This document shows positions 55,602 through 63,458 of a stretch of 64,000 nt of DNA, in pieces. How positions within the stretch are numbered: position 1 is the stretch's first letter; every line of letters starts with the position of its first letter. The translations under genes and the position numbers were made by a program. The notes beneath the pieces were generated by a model that saw only the letters and a list, made by a program, of their open reading frames with translations, made no database searches and was not told the DNA's origin. Source of the stretch: Bacillota bacterium (GTDB lineage: Bacteria > Bacillota > Clostridia > Acetivibrionales > DSM-1351); the NCBI GenBank assembly GCA_023460955.1, contig JAEWOH010000040.1, positions 1-64,000 of the forward strand, written 5' to 3'.

Positions 55602-56624
55602 TTACAGGATATCCACACCTGCATCACCTTCTGATATATATCCCATAATATATGCCGCTTCACCTTGGGACTTAAGGTATTCGACAATCTCCTCTGCCTT
55701 TTCACTGTCAACTGCCATTACCAGACCGATTCCCATATTAAAAGTATTATAGATATCTCCATCCTGCATATTACCTAATTCTCTAAGGAGTTCAAATATC
55801 GGAAGAACAGGCCAGGTCCCCTTTTGAATATTAACTTTTAAACCTTCGGGCACCATTCTTGGAATATTTTCAATGAAGCCCCCGCCGGTAATATGAGAAA
55901 TTCCCTTTATTTCATATTTCTGAATTAAATCCAGTGCAGTCTTAACGTAAATCCTTGTAGGCTTGAGCAGCTCTTCTCCAAGTGTGCAGCCTAACTTCTG
56001 AACATATTCATTTAAGTTCTTTTCTGTCGGATTGATTAATTTTCTAACCAAAGAGTATCCGTTACTGTGGATACCTGATGAAGGAAGTCCTATAAGCTTG
56101 TCTCCTGCTTTAATCTTCTTTCCGTCGATTATCTTTTTCTTGTCAACTATACCTACCGTAAAGCCGGCCAAATCATATTCATCAACAGGGTAGAAGCCAG
56201 GCATTTCGGCTGTTTCCCCGCCTATTAGTGAGCATCCGGACATTACGCAACCCTCTGCGACTCCTTTTACTATTTCAGCAACTTTTTCCGGATAATTCTT
56301 GCCAACAGCAACATAATCAAGAAAGAATAGAGGTTCAGCTCCGCTGCAGACAATATCATTAACACACATAGCTACACAGTCAATGCCTACAGTATCATGC
56401 TTATTTAGTAAAAAGGCCATTTTAAGCTTTGTACCTACTCCATCAGTTCCGGATACCAGCACAGGTTCTTCATATTTTGATTTATCAAGGCTGAATAATC
56501 CTCCAAAGCCTCCCAGTTCAGTCATAACCTCAGGTCTGAATGTTCTCTTTACATGGTTTTTCATAAGTTTTACCGCTTCATAACCTGCTTCAACATCTAC
56601 ACCTGCATCTCTGTAAGTGGTCAT
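55602..56624 (-). CDS. purM: Phosphoribosylformylglycinamidine cyclo-ligase
   Basis: Makes AIR from FGAM. The 340-residue protein begins [22 protein letters not shown], with [23 protein letters not shown], the [11 protein letters not shown] loop and the [12 protein letters not shown]-terminal motif. Start is the ATG four bases after GGAGGG. Between purF and purN. Confidence 0.97.
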   Translation of the reverse strand: MTTYRDAGVDVEAGYEAVKLMKNHVKRTFRPEVMTELGGFGGLFSLDKSKYEEPVLVSGTDGVGTKLKMAFLLNKHDTVGIDCVAMCVNDIVCSGAEPLFFLDYVAVGKNYPEKVAEIVKGVAEGCVMSGCSLIGGETAEMPGFYPVDEYDLAGFTVGIVDKKKIIDGKKIKAGDKLIGLPSSGIHSNGYSLVRKLINPTEKNLNEYVQKLGCTLGEELLKPTRIYVKTALDLIQKYEIKGISHITGGGFIENIPRMVPEGLKVNIQKGTWPVLPIFELLRELGNMQDGDIYNTFNMGIGLVMAVDSEKAEEIVEYLKSQGEAAYIMGYISEGDAGVDIL

Positions 56625-56746
56625 TTCGCCCTCCATCCCGCTGCTTTACAGCGTTATTATCTTATTCATATATATCCAAAGACTTCTAACGTAATTTCTA
56701 CTATTCAATCAGATAAATATAATGCTTAAATTATTCTTGCTTTTCA

Positions 56747-58210
56747 TTAACAACCACAGCTGAACTTATCTCCTTCGGCCGGTACCTCTATTGGGTAATT
56801 TCCTGTCAGACAGGCAACACAAAAATCTCTTTTTGAGCCTACAGGAGTCTGTACCAAACCTTCAAGACTTAAGTATCCCAGAGAATCGGCACAAATCATC
56901 TCCCTGATTTCTTCTACTGAAAGTTTATCTGCAACCAGTTCTTTTCTGGAAGATATGTCAATACCGAAATAGCATGGGAACTTAAGCGGAGGTGAGCTTA
57001 CTCTCATATGAACTTCCTTAGCTCCTGCTTTTTTTAGTATTTTGACTATTCTTCTGGTTGTTGTGCCCCTTACAATTGAATCATCTATAATTACTACTCT
57101 TTTACCTTCAATGGTCTTTTTAATGGCATTGTGTTTAATTCTTACCGCCACTTCTCTCATACCCTGGCTAGGCTGAATAAATGTTCTTCCAACATATCTG
57201 TTCTTTACTATGCCTTCACCATATGGGATTCCGGTCTGCTTTGAAAAGCCGATGGCAGCAGAAATACCTGAGTCAGGTACACCAATAACAACATCTGCCT
57301 CTACCGGGTGCTCAATTGCAAGACGTTTTCCCGCTTCATATCTTGACTGCTGAACGCTTGCGCCGTCTATTACGCTATCAGGTCTTGCAAAATAAACAAA
57401 TTCAAAAATACAAAGCTTTGTATCCTTTTCATTGATAACTTGAATAGATTTTATTTCATTATTTTCAATTGTTACGATTTCGCCGGGTTCAATATCTCTG
57501 ATAAAATCAGCATTGACTGCATCAAGTGCACATGATTCGGAAGCAATCACATAAGCCGATGAAGTCTTTCCGATACATAAAGGCCTTATACCATAGGGAT
57601 CTCTTACAGCCAACATTTTGTTGCCCGTCATCACAATCAGCCCATAGGAACCTTTTACATCCTTCATCATTTTTTCAATTGCTTCTTCAATAGTTTCAGA
57701 AGTGATACTATGCTTTGTTATAAGATTAACCAATACTTCGGTATCATTTGTGGTTTGAAAAATTGTACCGCTATCCTCCATCTGTTCTCTAAGAATAGAT
57801 GCGTTTACTATATTACCGTTATGTGCAAGGGCAATCTGCCCGTTTCTCGACCTGACAACTATAGGCTGAGCGTTTTCCCTCCTGCTGGCGCCGGTGGTGG
57901 AATATCTTACATGTCCCACAGCCATTGTACCGTGAAGATGTGTTAAAAGTACCTTGTCAAAAATCTCCGGAACCAGACCCATATCCTTATGGAATACGAT
58001 AGTTTCCTTGTCACTTACTGCAATACCGGCGCTTTCCTGTCCCCTGTGCTGAAGTGAATACAGTCCGTAGTAAGTCATTTCTGCCACGTCCAAATCACTG
58101 TTATCAGTAGAATATATCCCGAATACTCCGCATTCTTCGTGCATTTTGTCCATTCTGTCATCAAAGCAGTCCAGGTTTTCGCATTGTAAGCATTGCCCTA
58201 ATTCACACAT
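56747..58210 (-). CDS. purF: Amidophosphoribosyltransferase with Cys-rich propeptide
   Basis: First committed step of purine synthesis, PRPP to phosphoribosylamine using glutamine. The 487 residues include a 26-residue leader to be removed before the catalytic cysteine (C27 in EECGVFG), an Ntn-hydrolase glutaminase domain, and a PRTase domain with VVIIDDSIVRGTT. C-terminal cysteines in KFPCYFG and DFCVACLTG fit the Fe-S ligands of the Bacillus-type enzyme. The leader has four cysteines (C2, C7, C10, C15), more than usual. AAGGAG lies six bases before the first ATG. Confidence 0.95.
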   Translation of the reverse strand: MCELGQCLQCENLDCFDDRMDKMHEECGVFGIYSTDNSDLDVAEMTYYGLYSLQHRGQESAGIAVSDKETIVFHKDMGLVPEIFDKVLLTHLHGTMAVGHVRYSTTGASRRENAQPIVVRSRNGQIALAHNGNIVNASILREQMEDSGTIFQTTNDTEVLVNLITKHSITSETIEEAIEKMMKDVKGSYGLIVMTGNKMLAVRDPYGIRPLCIGKTSSAYVIASESCALDAVNADFIRDIEPGEIVTIENNEIKSIQVINEKDTKLCIFEFVYFARPDSVIDGASVQQSRYEAGKRLAIEHPVEADVVIGVPDSGISAAIGFSKQTGIPYGEGIVKNRYVGRTFIQPSQGMREVAVRIKHNAIKKTIEGKRVVIIDDSIVRGTTTRRIVKILKKAGAKEVHMRVSSPPLKFPCYFGIDISSRKELVADKLSVEEIREMICADSLGYLSLEGLVQTPVGSKRDFCVACLTGNYPIEVPAEGDKFSCGC

Positions 58211-58282
58211 GAGTAACTCCTTTTTATTGCTTTTGGTTTATTATATTAATTTCCCGTTCTGAATATGGTTGCAGCTTCTTTA

Positions 58283-58795
58283 CTATATTTCCTCAAGTTT
58301 CTTCTGAAGTTCACTATTCTTTTTTTCAACTTTATCAGCAAGGGATTTTTTATAGGCAAGCATTTTGTCTCTTAATTCGTGGTATCCAACAGACAATATC
58401 TGAACTGCAAGAAGTGCGGCATTTTCAGCTCCATCCACCGCAACAGTTGCTACGGGTATGCCTGCAGGCATTTGAACAATGGAAAGAAGTGAATCCAAAC
58501 CGTCAAGAGTAGAAGATTTAACTGGAACACCTATTACAGGAATCGGTGTATACGCAGCCAATACTCCGGGAAGATGAGCAGCCTTTCCAGCAGCAGCAAT
58601 TATAACATCTATTCCGTTTTCAACTGCATTTTTAGCAAATTGTGATGCTTTATCGGGTGTTCTGTGGGCCGAGCAAACCATTACTTCACACTGAATTTCA
58701 AAATCCTTCAGAATTTTAATACAACTTTTCATAACTGAAAGGTCTGAATCGCTTCCCATAATTACTGCAACTTTGGCATCTTTTGAAATACACAT
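58283..58795 (-). CDS. purE: N5-carboxyaminoimidazole ribonucleotide mutase
   Basis: Converts N5-CAIR to CAIR in the middle of the purine pathway. The 170-residue protein has AVIMGSDSDLSVMKSCIKIL, CSAHRTPDKASQFAKNA, AAGKAAHLPGVLAAYTPIPVIGVP and LDGLDSLLSIVQMPAGIPVATVAVDGAENAA. The listed ATG is close to GGGGGAG; an ATG four codons upstream overlaps that site. First gene of the operon, 72 bases before purF; purK and purC, which often accompany it, are absent here. Confidence 0.96.
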   Translation of the reverse strand: MCISKDAKVAVIMGSDSDLSVMKSCIKILKDFEIQCEVMVCSAHRTPDKASQFAKNAVENGIDVIIAAAGKAAHLPGVLAAYTPIPVIGVPVKSSTLDGLDSLLSIVQMPAGIPVATVAVDGAENAALLAVQILSVGYHELRDKMLAYKKSLADKVEKKNSELQKKLEEI

Positions 58796-58905
58796 ATTCT
58801 CCCCCATCTGCGTGGATGCGTAACAGTGAAAACATTAGCTGAAACACATTAAGAAATATCGAATCACTTATCAGCGCCTACGCCATCTAATTATATAAAT
58901 TTGAT

Positions 58906-58952
58906 TTATTGTGAACATTTTTATGTTTTTTTAAAAAATCATTCGGTTTCTG
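58906..58952 (-). promoter_or_regulatory. Candidate inverted pair of PurBoxes
   Basis: Minus-strand AAACCGAATGAT (around 58941-58950) and the inverted AATGTTCAC (58911-58919) resemble the PurR box AWWWCCGAACWWT with three to four mismatches each, spaced as in B. subtilis pairs, and lie just downstream of the purE promoter. No guanine riboswitch core is seen in this leader. Confidence 0.35.
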
Positions 58953-58962
58953 ATACATTAAT

Positions 58963-58990
58963 ATTATCAGACACTAAAGACCATTGTCAA
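58963..58990 (-). promoter_or_regulatory. Promoter of the purine operon
   Basis: Minus-strand TTGACA (58990-58985), 16-base spacer, GATAAT (58968-58963). About 170 bases upstream of purE. The -35 immediately follows the terminator of the upstream gene. Confidence 0.8.
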
Positions 58991-58992
58991 TT

Positions 58993-59024
58993 AAAAAAGC
59001 GAACAATTTTTAATTGTCCGCTTT
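58993..59024 (-). terminator. Terminator of the AEC-family gene
   Basis: Minus-strand AAAGCGGACAATT pairs with AATTGTTCGCTTT (one G-T) and ends in TTTTTTAA. Confidence 0.9.
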
Positions 59025-59119
59025 AAATATTCGGGTTATTTTCAGGATTATCATATTCTATTAATTAATGTTTTGGCAAATAGTATTAGTAAATATCTTC
59101 AATGTTAATTGGTTCCCAG

Positions 59120-60115
59120 CTACAGCGTCAACAAATACACTATCAGCGGCAATGTCAATATGGAAAGTATTGTTGATATAAATATTCCCTCTGTTGCCGC
59201 ATTATAATCCGAACCATATTCTAGTGCAAGCGCCGAAACTATTGTTGAAGCAGGCATTGCAAGCTGCAAAACTACAATTCTCTTTACAAAAATATTAAAG
59301 AAATTTCCTGTGGCTTTAAAAAGCAAGATAGCCAGAACAGGAATTAATATAAGTTTAAACAGCGAATAGACAAGGTACCTTGCTCTTAAAACAAGATCCT
59401 TGATCCCTTCAATTTTAACTGTTGATAAAATAAGACCTATAAATAGCATTGATAAGTAGATTGTAATGTGCCCCAGATTATAGAATGTTGAGTAAAAAAT
59501 GTCCCAAACCGATTTATAAACTTCAGTCTCTTCAAATTTAAACACACCTTTTAAAACAATCATAATAAAGCCACCTATGAAAGCCAGAGTGTTTGGATTA
59601 ATAAGGTGGGACAGGTTTTCTTTCCAGTTTTTTGTATTGTGCCTGTTAAAAAGATAAACTCCAAGGGTCCAAAGAATAGCATCATTGGCTATATTATAGA
59701 AAATTGCATACACTATACCCTCATCCCCATACATTGCCTTTAGAAGTGGATACGCCATGAAAATAACATTTCCGAACATTGATTGTGCGATATAAATGTT
59801 CCGGGTTTTCTCACGGATACCCATAAGCTTGCAGGGTCCAAGTGAAATAAAACCTCCAAAAAGAATAAAAACCACTCCCATGACAAATATAAAAAAGCCG
59901 TTTTTCAGAGTTTGTCCTGTAAATGAGTAGTTTCCCATAGTAGTGAACACAAGAAAAGGCATGGTTATTTTAAGTATAATTGCCGAGATATATTTATGAG
60001 TATTTTCCGGCAGTATTTTTTTCTTACCGGCTATAAAGCCTGTGATTCCAAGTAAGGCTAAAATTAATATCTGCCTTGAGATTATCTCTATTTCTGTAAA
60101 TTGTGCAACGTTCAT
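59120..60115 (-). CDS. AEC (auxin efflux carrier) family transporter
   Basis: A 331-residue membrane protein with about ten helices arranged in two inverted halves, as in AEC permeases. The first half has ILPENTHKYISAIILKITMPFLVFTTMG with the unwound proline region, the second has VVLQLAMPASTIVSALALEYGSD. Bacterial members carry malate, malonate or amino acids; the substrate here is not known. A GGAGGC precedes the ATG. It precedes the purine operon on the same strand but is separated by a terminator. Confidence 0.88.
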   Translation of the reverse strand: MNVAQFTEIEIISRQILILALLGITGFIAGKKKILPENTHKYISAIILKITMPFLVFTTMGNYSFTGQTLKNGFFIFVMGVVFILFGGFISLGPCKLMGIREKTRNIYIAQSMFGNVIFMAYPLLKAMYGDEGIVYAIFYNIANDAILWTLGVYLFNRHNTKNWKENLSHLINPNTLAFIGGFIMIVLKGVFKFEETEVYKSVWDIFYSTFYNLGHITIYLSMLFIGLILSTVKIEGIKDLVLRARYLVYSLFKLILIPVLAILLFKATGNFFNIFVKRIVVLQLAMPASTIVSALALEYGSDYNAATEGIFISTILSILTLPLIVYLLTL

Positions 60116-60156
60116 AAATGCCTCCGGTTAATAGAGCGTAATTTTGATACAATGAG

Positions 60157-60182
60157 TAAAAGCGACCTTTATGATCGCTTTA
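60157..60182 (-). terminator. Weak hairpin after the zinc-ribbon gene
   Basis: AAAGCGA/TCGCTTT with a nine-base loop and T-poor tail on the minus strand; possible weak terminator. Confidence 0.45.
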
Positions 60183-60223
60183 AATAATATCTTAATATTT
60201 TATACAGATATTGTCTATATACA

Positions 60224-60259
60224 ACTGATTATAATACTGATTACAGCACTGATTATATT
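60224..60259. repeat. 12-bp tandem repeat, three copies
   Basis: ACTGATTATAAT, ACTGATTACAGC and ACTGATTATATT follow each other directly, just downstream of the zinc-ribbon gene stop. Non-coding. Confidence 0.85.
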
Positions 60260-60269
60260 GCAATTCTTA

Positions 60270-60566
60270 CTACTCCAATGTAATCCCACATGAAGGGCAT
60301 TTTTTATCAGCCTCGGCAATTCTTATTCCACAAGCCGGACAGATATCAATTGGAGTATCAAGAATTTCATAGTTTTGCTGAGCTTCTTCACTGTTATCTG
60401 ATTGTAACTTTAATTTCTCAGAATTATCTACAAGTATCTTAAGAAGTCTTCTGATTTCTGCAATTTCTTCTGCCGTCCTTGAGTTGTCAATAGCGGACCG
60501 TATAGTCAGAAGGGTTATAACAATACCAATACCGATAAATATTAAATACACACCTGCTCCACTCAT
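60270..60566 (-). CDS. Membrane-anchored zinc-ribbon protein, 98 aa
   Basis: A 98-residue protein with one N-terminal membrane helix (about 5-24; VYLIFIGIGIVITLLTI), a charged helical middle (AEEIAEIRRLLKILVDNSEKLKLQ) and a C-terminal zinc ribbon CPACGIRIAEADKKCPSCG, four cysteines in CX2C pairs. Such ribbon-tailed small membrane proteins are widespread; their roles are unknown. GGGGGC lies before the ATG. Located downstream of modBC with a short gap. Confidence 0.82.
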   Translation of the reverse strand: MSGAGVYLIFIGIGIVITLLTIRSAIDNSRTAEEIAEIRRLLKILVDNSEKLKLQSDNSEEAQQNYEILDTPIDICPACGIRIAEADKKCPSCGITLE

Positions 60567-60634
60567 ACTTTTGCCCCCACATTTTTTCTAATGAAAATAT
60601 AACATATTTTCAACAGTTTTCGCAATTATTTAAC

Positions 60635-61798
60635 TCACGATAAAAGCATTAAATTTTCAGGATCGATTTCAAGCCTTAGAGGTTCACTTTTCCGGCAAAT
60701 CTTCTCCCAAACCGCCTTGTCTACTTCCCATCTGATGCTGTAAGCACTTTGGAGGTGAGCTGAGTTTTTGAGCAATATAATATACGAAAAGGGGTTCTCG
60801 ATTACCTTTATAACTGAACAGGTCATAGTATTAATACAGTAATTATTTTTCTTGATGTTATACTCATTTGAGTTATGTTCATTGGTGTTATAGTCATTGG
60901 TGTTATAGTCATTGGTGTTAAAGTCACTTGTGTAATGTTCACTGATATCATTTTCACAATATTTTAAGTAATGAGCCCTAATACCAACATGGGTCAAGGA
61001 ATCCGGTATTGGCCTTGAGGAGTGCAAAATAATACCCCAGTCTGAAGCATTAACTGAATATTCCGAAATTTTTGCTGCACGGGAGATATTCTTACAGCCT
61101 GTAAGCAATGCTGCCGAAACCGTTTCAGGGTTATTAAAGAGCTCCTGCTTCTTACTCAACGTATCGATTTTCCCATTATTTAGCACTGCAACCTTATCAC
61201 AAAATCTGTAAATTTCATTTCTGTTATGAGAAACAAGTATAGTTGTTCCGGAAAAGGTCGACAGAAGTTCCATTAATTCCTGTTCCAAATTCCACTTCAA
61301 ATTACTGTCCAATGCCGAAAAAGGCTCATCCAGCATTAGTATATCCGGCTCAGAAGCAAGAATCCTTGCCAGTGCAACTCTCTGCTGCTGTCCGCCTGAA
61401 AGCTGATGCGGTCTTTTATTCTCAAGTCCCTCCAGAAAAAATCTTCGGATATTTTCTTTAATCAGAATTCTTTTAGCGTCGGTGTTTCCTTTTACTCCAG
61501 CCCCAATATTCTCTGCTACTGTCATATTTGGAAAAAGAGCATAATTCTGAAACAGATATCCCACTTTCCTCTGCTGAGGAGGAATATTGATTTTTTGGTC
61601 GGAATCAAACAATACTCTGTCATCCAGAACAATTCTTCCTTCATCAGGAGTTTCTATTCCGGCAATGCATTTAAGAGTCATACTCTTTCCACAGCCTGAA
61701 GCCCCCAGCAACCCAAGGTTCTCATTTCCGGCAGTAAATGTGGCCTCAAGCGTAAAGCCGTTTACTTTTTTGCTTATTTCAACTGAAAGCGACATCAA
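60635..61798 (-). CDS. modC: Molybdate ABC transporter ATP-binding protein with repeat-rich insertion
   Basis: ATPase for molybdate import. The 387 residues have Walker A GASGCGKS (32-39), the signature LSGGQQQR, Walker B ILMLDEPFSALD and the H-loop VSHN. A C-terminal regulatory domain (TOBE-like) follows but is interrupted by about 44 residues (281-324) made of NTNDY-type repeats, which are encoded by 15-bp tandem repeats. Overlaps modB by four bases. Molybdate uptake near a nif gene fits supply of the nitrogenase cofactor. No modA is in view. Confidence 0.9.
   Translation of the reverse strand: MMSLSVEISKKVNGFTLEATFTAGNENLGLLGASGCGKSMTLKCIAGIETPDEGRIVLDDRVLFDSDQKINIPPQQRKVGYLFQNYALFPNMTVAENIGAGVKGNTDAKRILIKENIRRFFLEGLENKRPHQLSGGQQQRVALARILASEPDILMLDEPFSALDSNLKWNLEQELMELLSTFSGTTILVSHNRNEIYRFCDKVAVLNNGKIDTLSKKQELFNNPETVSAALLTGCKNISRAAKISEYSVNASDWGIILHSSRPIPDSLTHVGIRAHYLKYCENDISEHYTSDFNTNDYNTNDYNTNEHNSNEYNIKKNNYCINTMTCSVIKVIENPFSYIILLKNSAHLQSAYSIRWEVDKAVWEKICRKSEPLRLEIDPENLMLLS
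60862..60950. repeat. 15-bp coding repeat inside modC
   Basis: Units close to GGTGTTATAGTCATT recur about four to five times with decay toward both ends. On the coding strand they give NTNDY-type pentapeptides. The period is a multiple of three, so copy-number change keeps the frame. Confidence 0.85.
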
Positions 61799-62472
61799 AA
61801 GCCACCTCTTTTCAGCTTACTTTTTTCTTGCCTTCCGTTCCATAAATTCATAAGAATAATTGCTGTAAAAGACATAAAGCAAACTATTGTAACCCAGCCA
61901 TAGGCGCCAGAAATATCCCCCGACTGTACTGCCGTATAAACAGCAACAGCCATTGTTCTGGTCTTTCCGGGAATATTCCCCGCCAGCATCATCGTTGCAC
62001 CAAATTCACCCAGAGCTCTTGCAAAGGTAAGGATGGTGCCTGCCATCAGGCTGGGAATAACATTTGGAAGTACAACGGAATAAAAGATTTTATTTTCTGA
62101 TAATCCCAGCGTTCTGGCAGCGTAAACAATGTTTATGTCAAATTGTTCAAACGCTCCCCTTACAGTCCTGTACATCAGAGGAAAGGCAACAACCGTAGAT
62201 GCTATCACAGCACCACCCCAGGTAAAAACTATACTTATATTAAATACGCTGAGCAGTTTTCCCACTCCGCTGTTTTTACCAAACAGCTGAAGAAGCAGAA
62301 ATCCGACAACCGTAGGAGGTAATATCATAGGAAGTGTTAATATTCCATCAATCAGACCTTTTAATTTATTGATTTTTAGAACAAATCTTGCTGCTGAAAG
62401 CCCTAGAATAAATGATATAATAGTCGCCGTAAAGGCAACCTTCATAGAAATATACAGCGGCGACAAATCCAT
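61795..62472 (-). CDS. modB: Molybdate ABC transporter permease
   Basis: A 225-residue inner-membrane subunit with five to six helices and the EAA-type loop TLGLSENKIFYSVVLPNVIPSLMAGTILTFARALGEFGATMMLAGN, typical of ModB. Cotranscribed and overlapping modC. A GAGG site lies eight bases before the ATG. modA is not adjacent on the downstream side. Confidence 0.94.
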   Translation of the reverse strand: MDLSPLYISMKVAFTATIISFILGLSAARFVLKINKLKGLIDGILTLPMILPPTVVGFLLLQLFGKNSGVGKLLSVFNISIVFTWGGAVIASTVVAFPLMYRTVRGAFEQFDINIVYAARTLGLSENKIFYSVVLPNVIPSLMAGTILTFARALGEFGATMMLAGNIPGKTRTMAVAVYTAVQSGDISGAYGWVTIVCFMSFTAIILMNLWNGRQEKSKLKRGGF

Positions 62473-62552
62473 TTACATCACCTCTATCGTGTAAGCGCTA
62501 ACCTCCGGTTACTCAGAAACCCGTCAGGTAAATTTAAAAACTAAGACTTATA

Positions 62553-62597
62553 CATATAAATTAATTCCCTGACTTATTCATATAAATTAATTCCCTG
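62553..62597. repeat. 26-bp tandem duplication across the nifV-alpha stop
   Basis: The 19-base core beginning CATATAAATTAATTCCC occurs at 62553-62571 and again at 62579-62597, period 26. Because 26 is not a multiple of three, the duplication changes the last codons of the alpha gene. Confidence 0.9.
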
Positions 62598-63376
62598 CAT
62601 TTCTTATTAAGTATAGATACATCGGTATGAGTAGGTCTGATATCAAAAGTATGTTCTGCAGCCAAAATAAACTGGTTAAGGTCACAATTACCGGCTCTTT
62701 CGCCTATTCCGAAAAGTGTAGTATCTATAAACTTTGCTCCTGCCTTTGCAGCCTCAAAGGAATTCGCAACTGCCATTCCCAGATCATTATGAGCATGTAT
62801 CCCAACAGTAATCCCGGTATTGCTGATGATTTCATTAATTGCCTGATAAGTTCTTGAGGGGGTTAGAATACCGACCGTATCGGCAAACCGGATGCTTAGC
62901 ACCCCCATTTCCTTAAGCATTGCAGAAAGACCGATAATAAAGGTTATATCTGCCCTTGAGGCATCTTCAAAGCCCACTGTAACCTCGTACCCTTTTTCTT
63001 TAGCGTATGCCACGCACTCCTGAAGATTATTTTGCAGCCATAATTTATTTTTTTTGAGTTTTGAATAAATATGAACATAGGATACCGGAGCACTTATATG
63101 GATAATGTCCGGCTGACAATCAAAGGAATTCTGTATATCCTGCTTACTCATTCTGTTCCAGGTAGAAATCCTGGCATTGCATTTATTCTCAATAATGCTG
63201 CAAATGGAATCCTTTTCGTATTTACCCATTGCAGGAATACCTGCTTCAATCTGGTAAATCCCTGCCTGATCAAGCAGCATTGCCAGCTTTAATTTCAACT
63301 GAGAGTTGAAGGCAAAGCCTGGACTTTGTTCCCCGTCCCGAAGCGTCGTATCTATAATATATCTCTTTGGTTTCAC
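62561..63376 (-). CDS. nifV: Homocitrate synthase, alpha (N-terminal/catalytic) half
   Basis: Part of split NifV, which makes homocitrate for the nitrogenase FeMo cofactor. The 271-residue alpha chain has the DTTLRDGEQSPG catalytic motif, RFADTVGILTP, the metal-binding HAHNDLGMA and TTLFGIGERAGN. This is the TIM-barrel half; the C-terminal half is encoded by the preceding gene. The start is GTG six to seven bases after AAAGGGGG; the frame extends nine codons to a TTG without support. In Clostridium pasteurianum nifV is likewise split into omega and alpha. A 26-bp duplication alters its last codons. Confidence 0.9.
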   Translation of the reverse strand: MKPKRYIIDTTLRDGEQSPGFAFNSQLKLKLAMLLDQAGIYQIEAGIPAMGKYEKDSICSIIENKCNARISTWNRMSKQDIQNSFDCQPDIIHISAPVSYVHIYSKLKKNKLWLQNNLQECVAYAKEKGYEVTVGFEDASRADITFIIGLSAMLKEMGVLSIRFADTVGILTPSRTYQAINEIISNTGITVGIHAHNDLGMAVANSFEAAKAGAKFIDTTLFGIGERAGNCDLNQFILAAEHTFDIRPTHTDVSILNKKCRELIYMNKSGN

Positions 63377-63458
63377 AATTGAGCCCCCTTTAGTAGGTAC
63401 CAAGAATATACTTAGAATTATACCAAGATTTTACCAGATATTAACACACAAATTAATG

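Noticed and set aside
58796..58990. Guanine or other purine riboswitch before purE
   Set aside because: The conserved paired loops and core of the purine riboswitch are absent from the leader.
62561..63376. 2-isopropylmalate synthase
   Set aside because: The short, split form beside modBC fits NifV alpha/omega; LeuA is a longer single chain with a regulatory domain.
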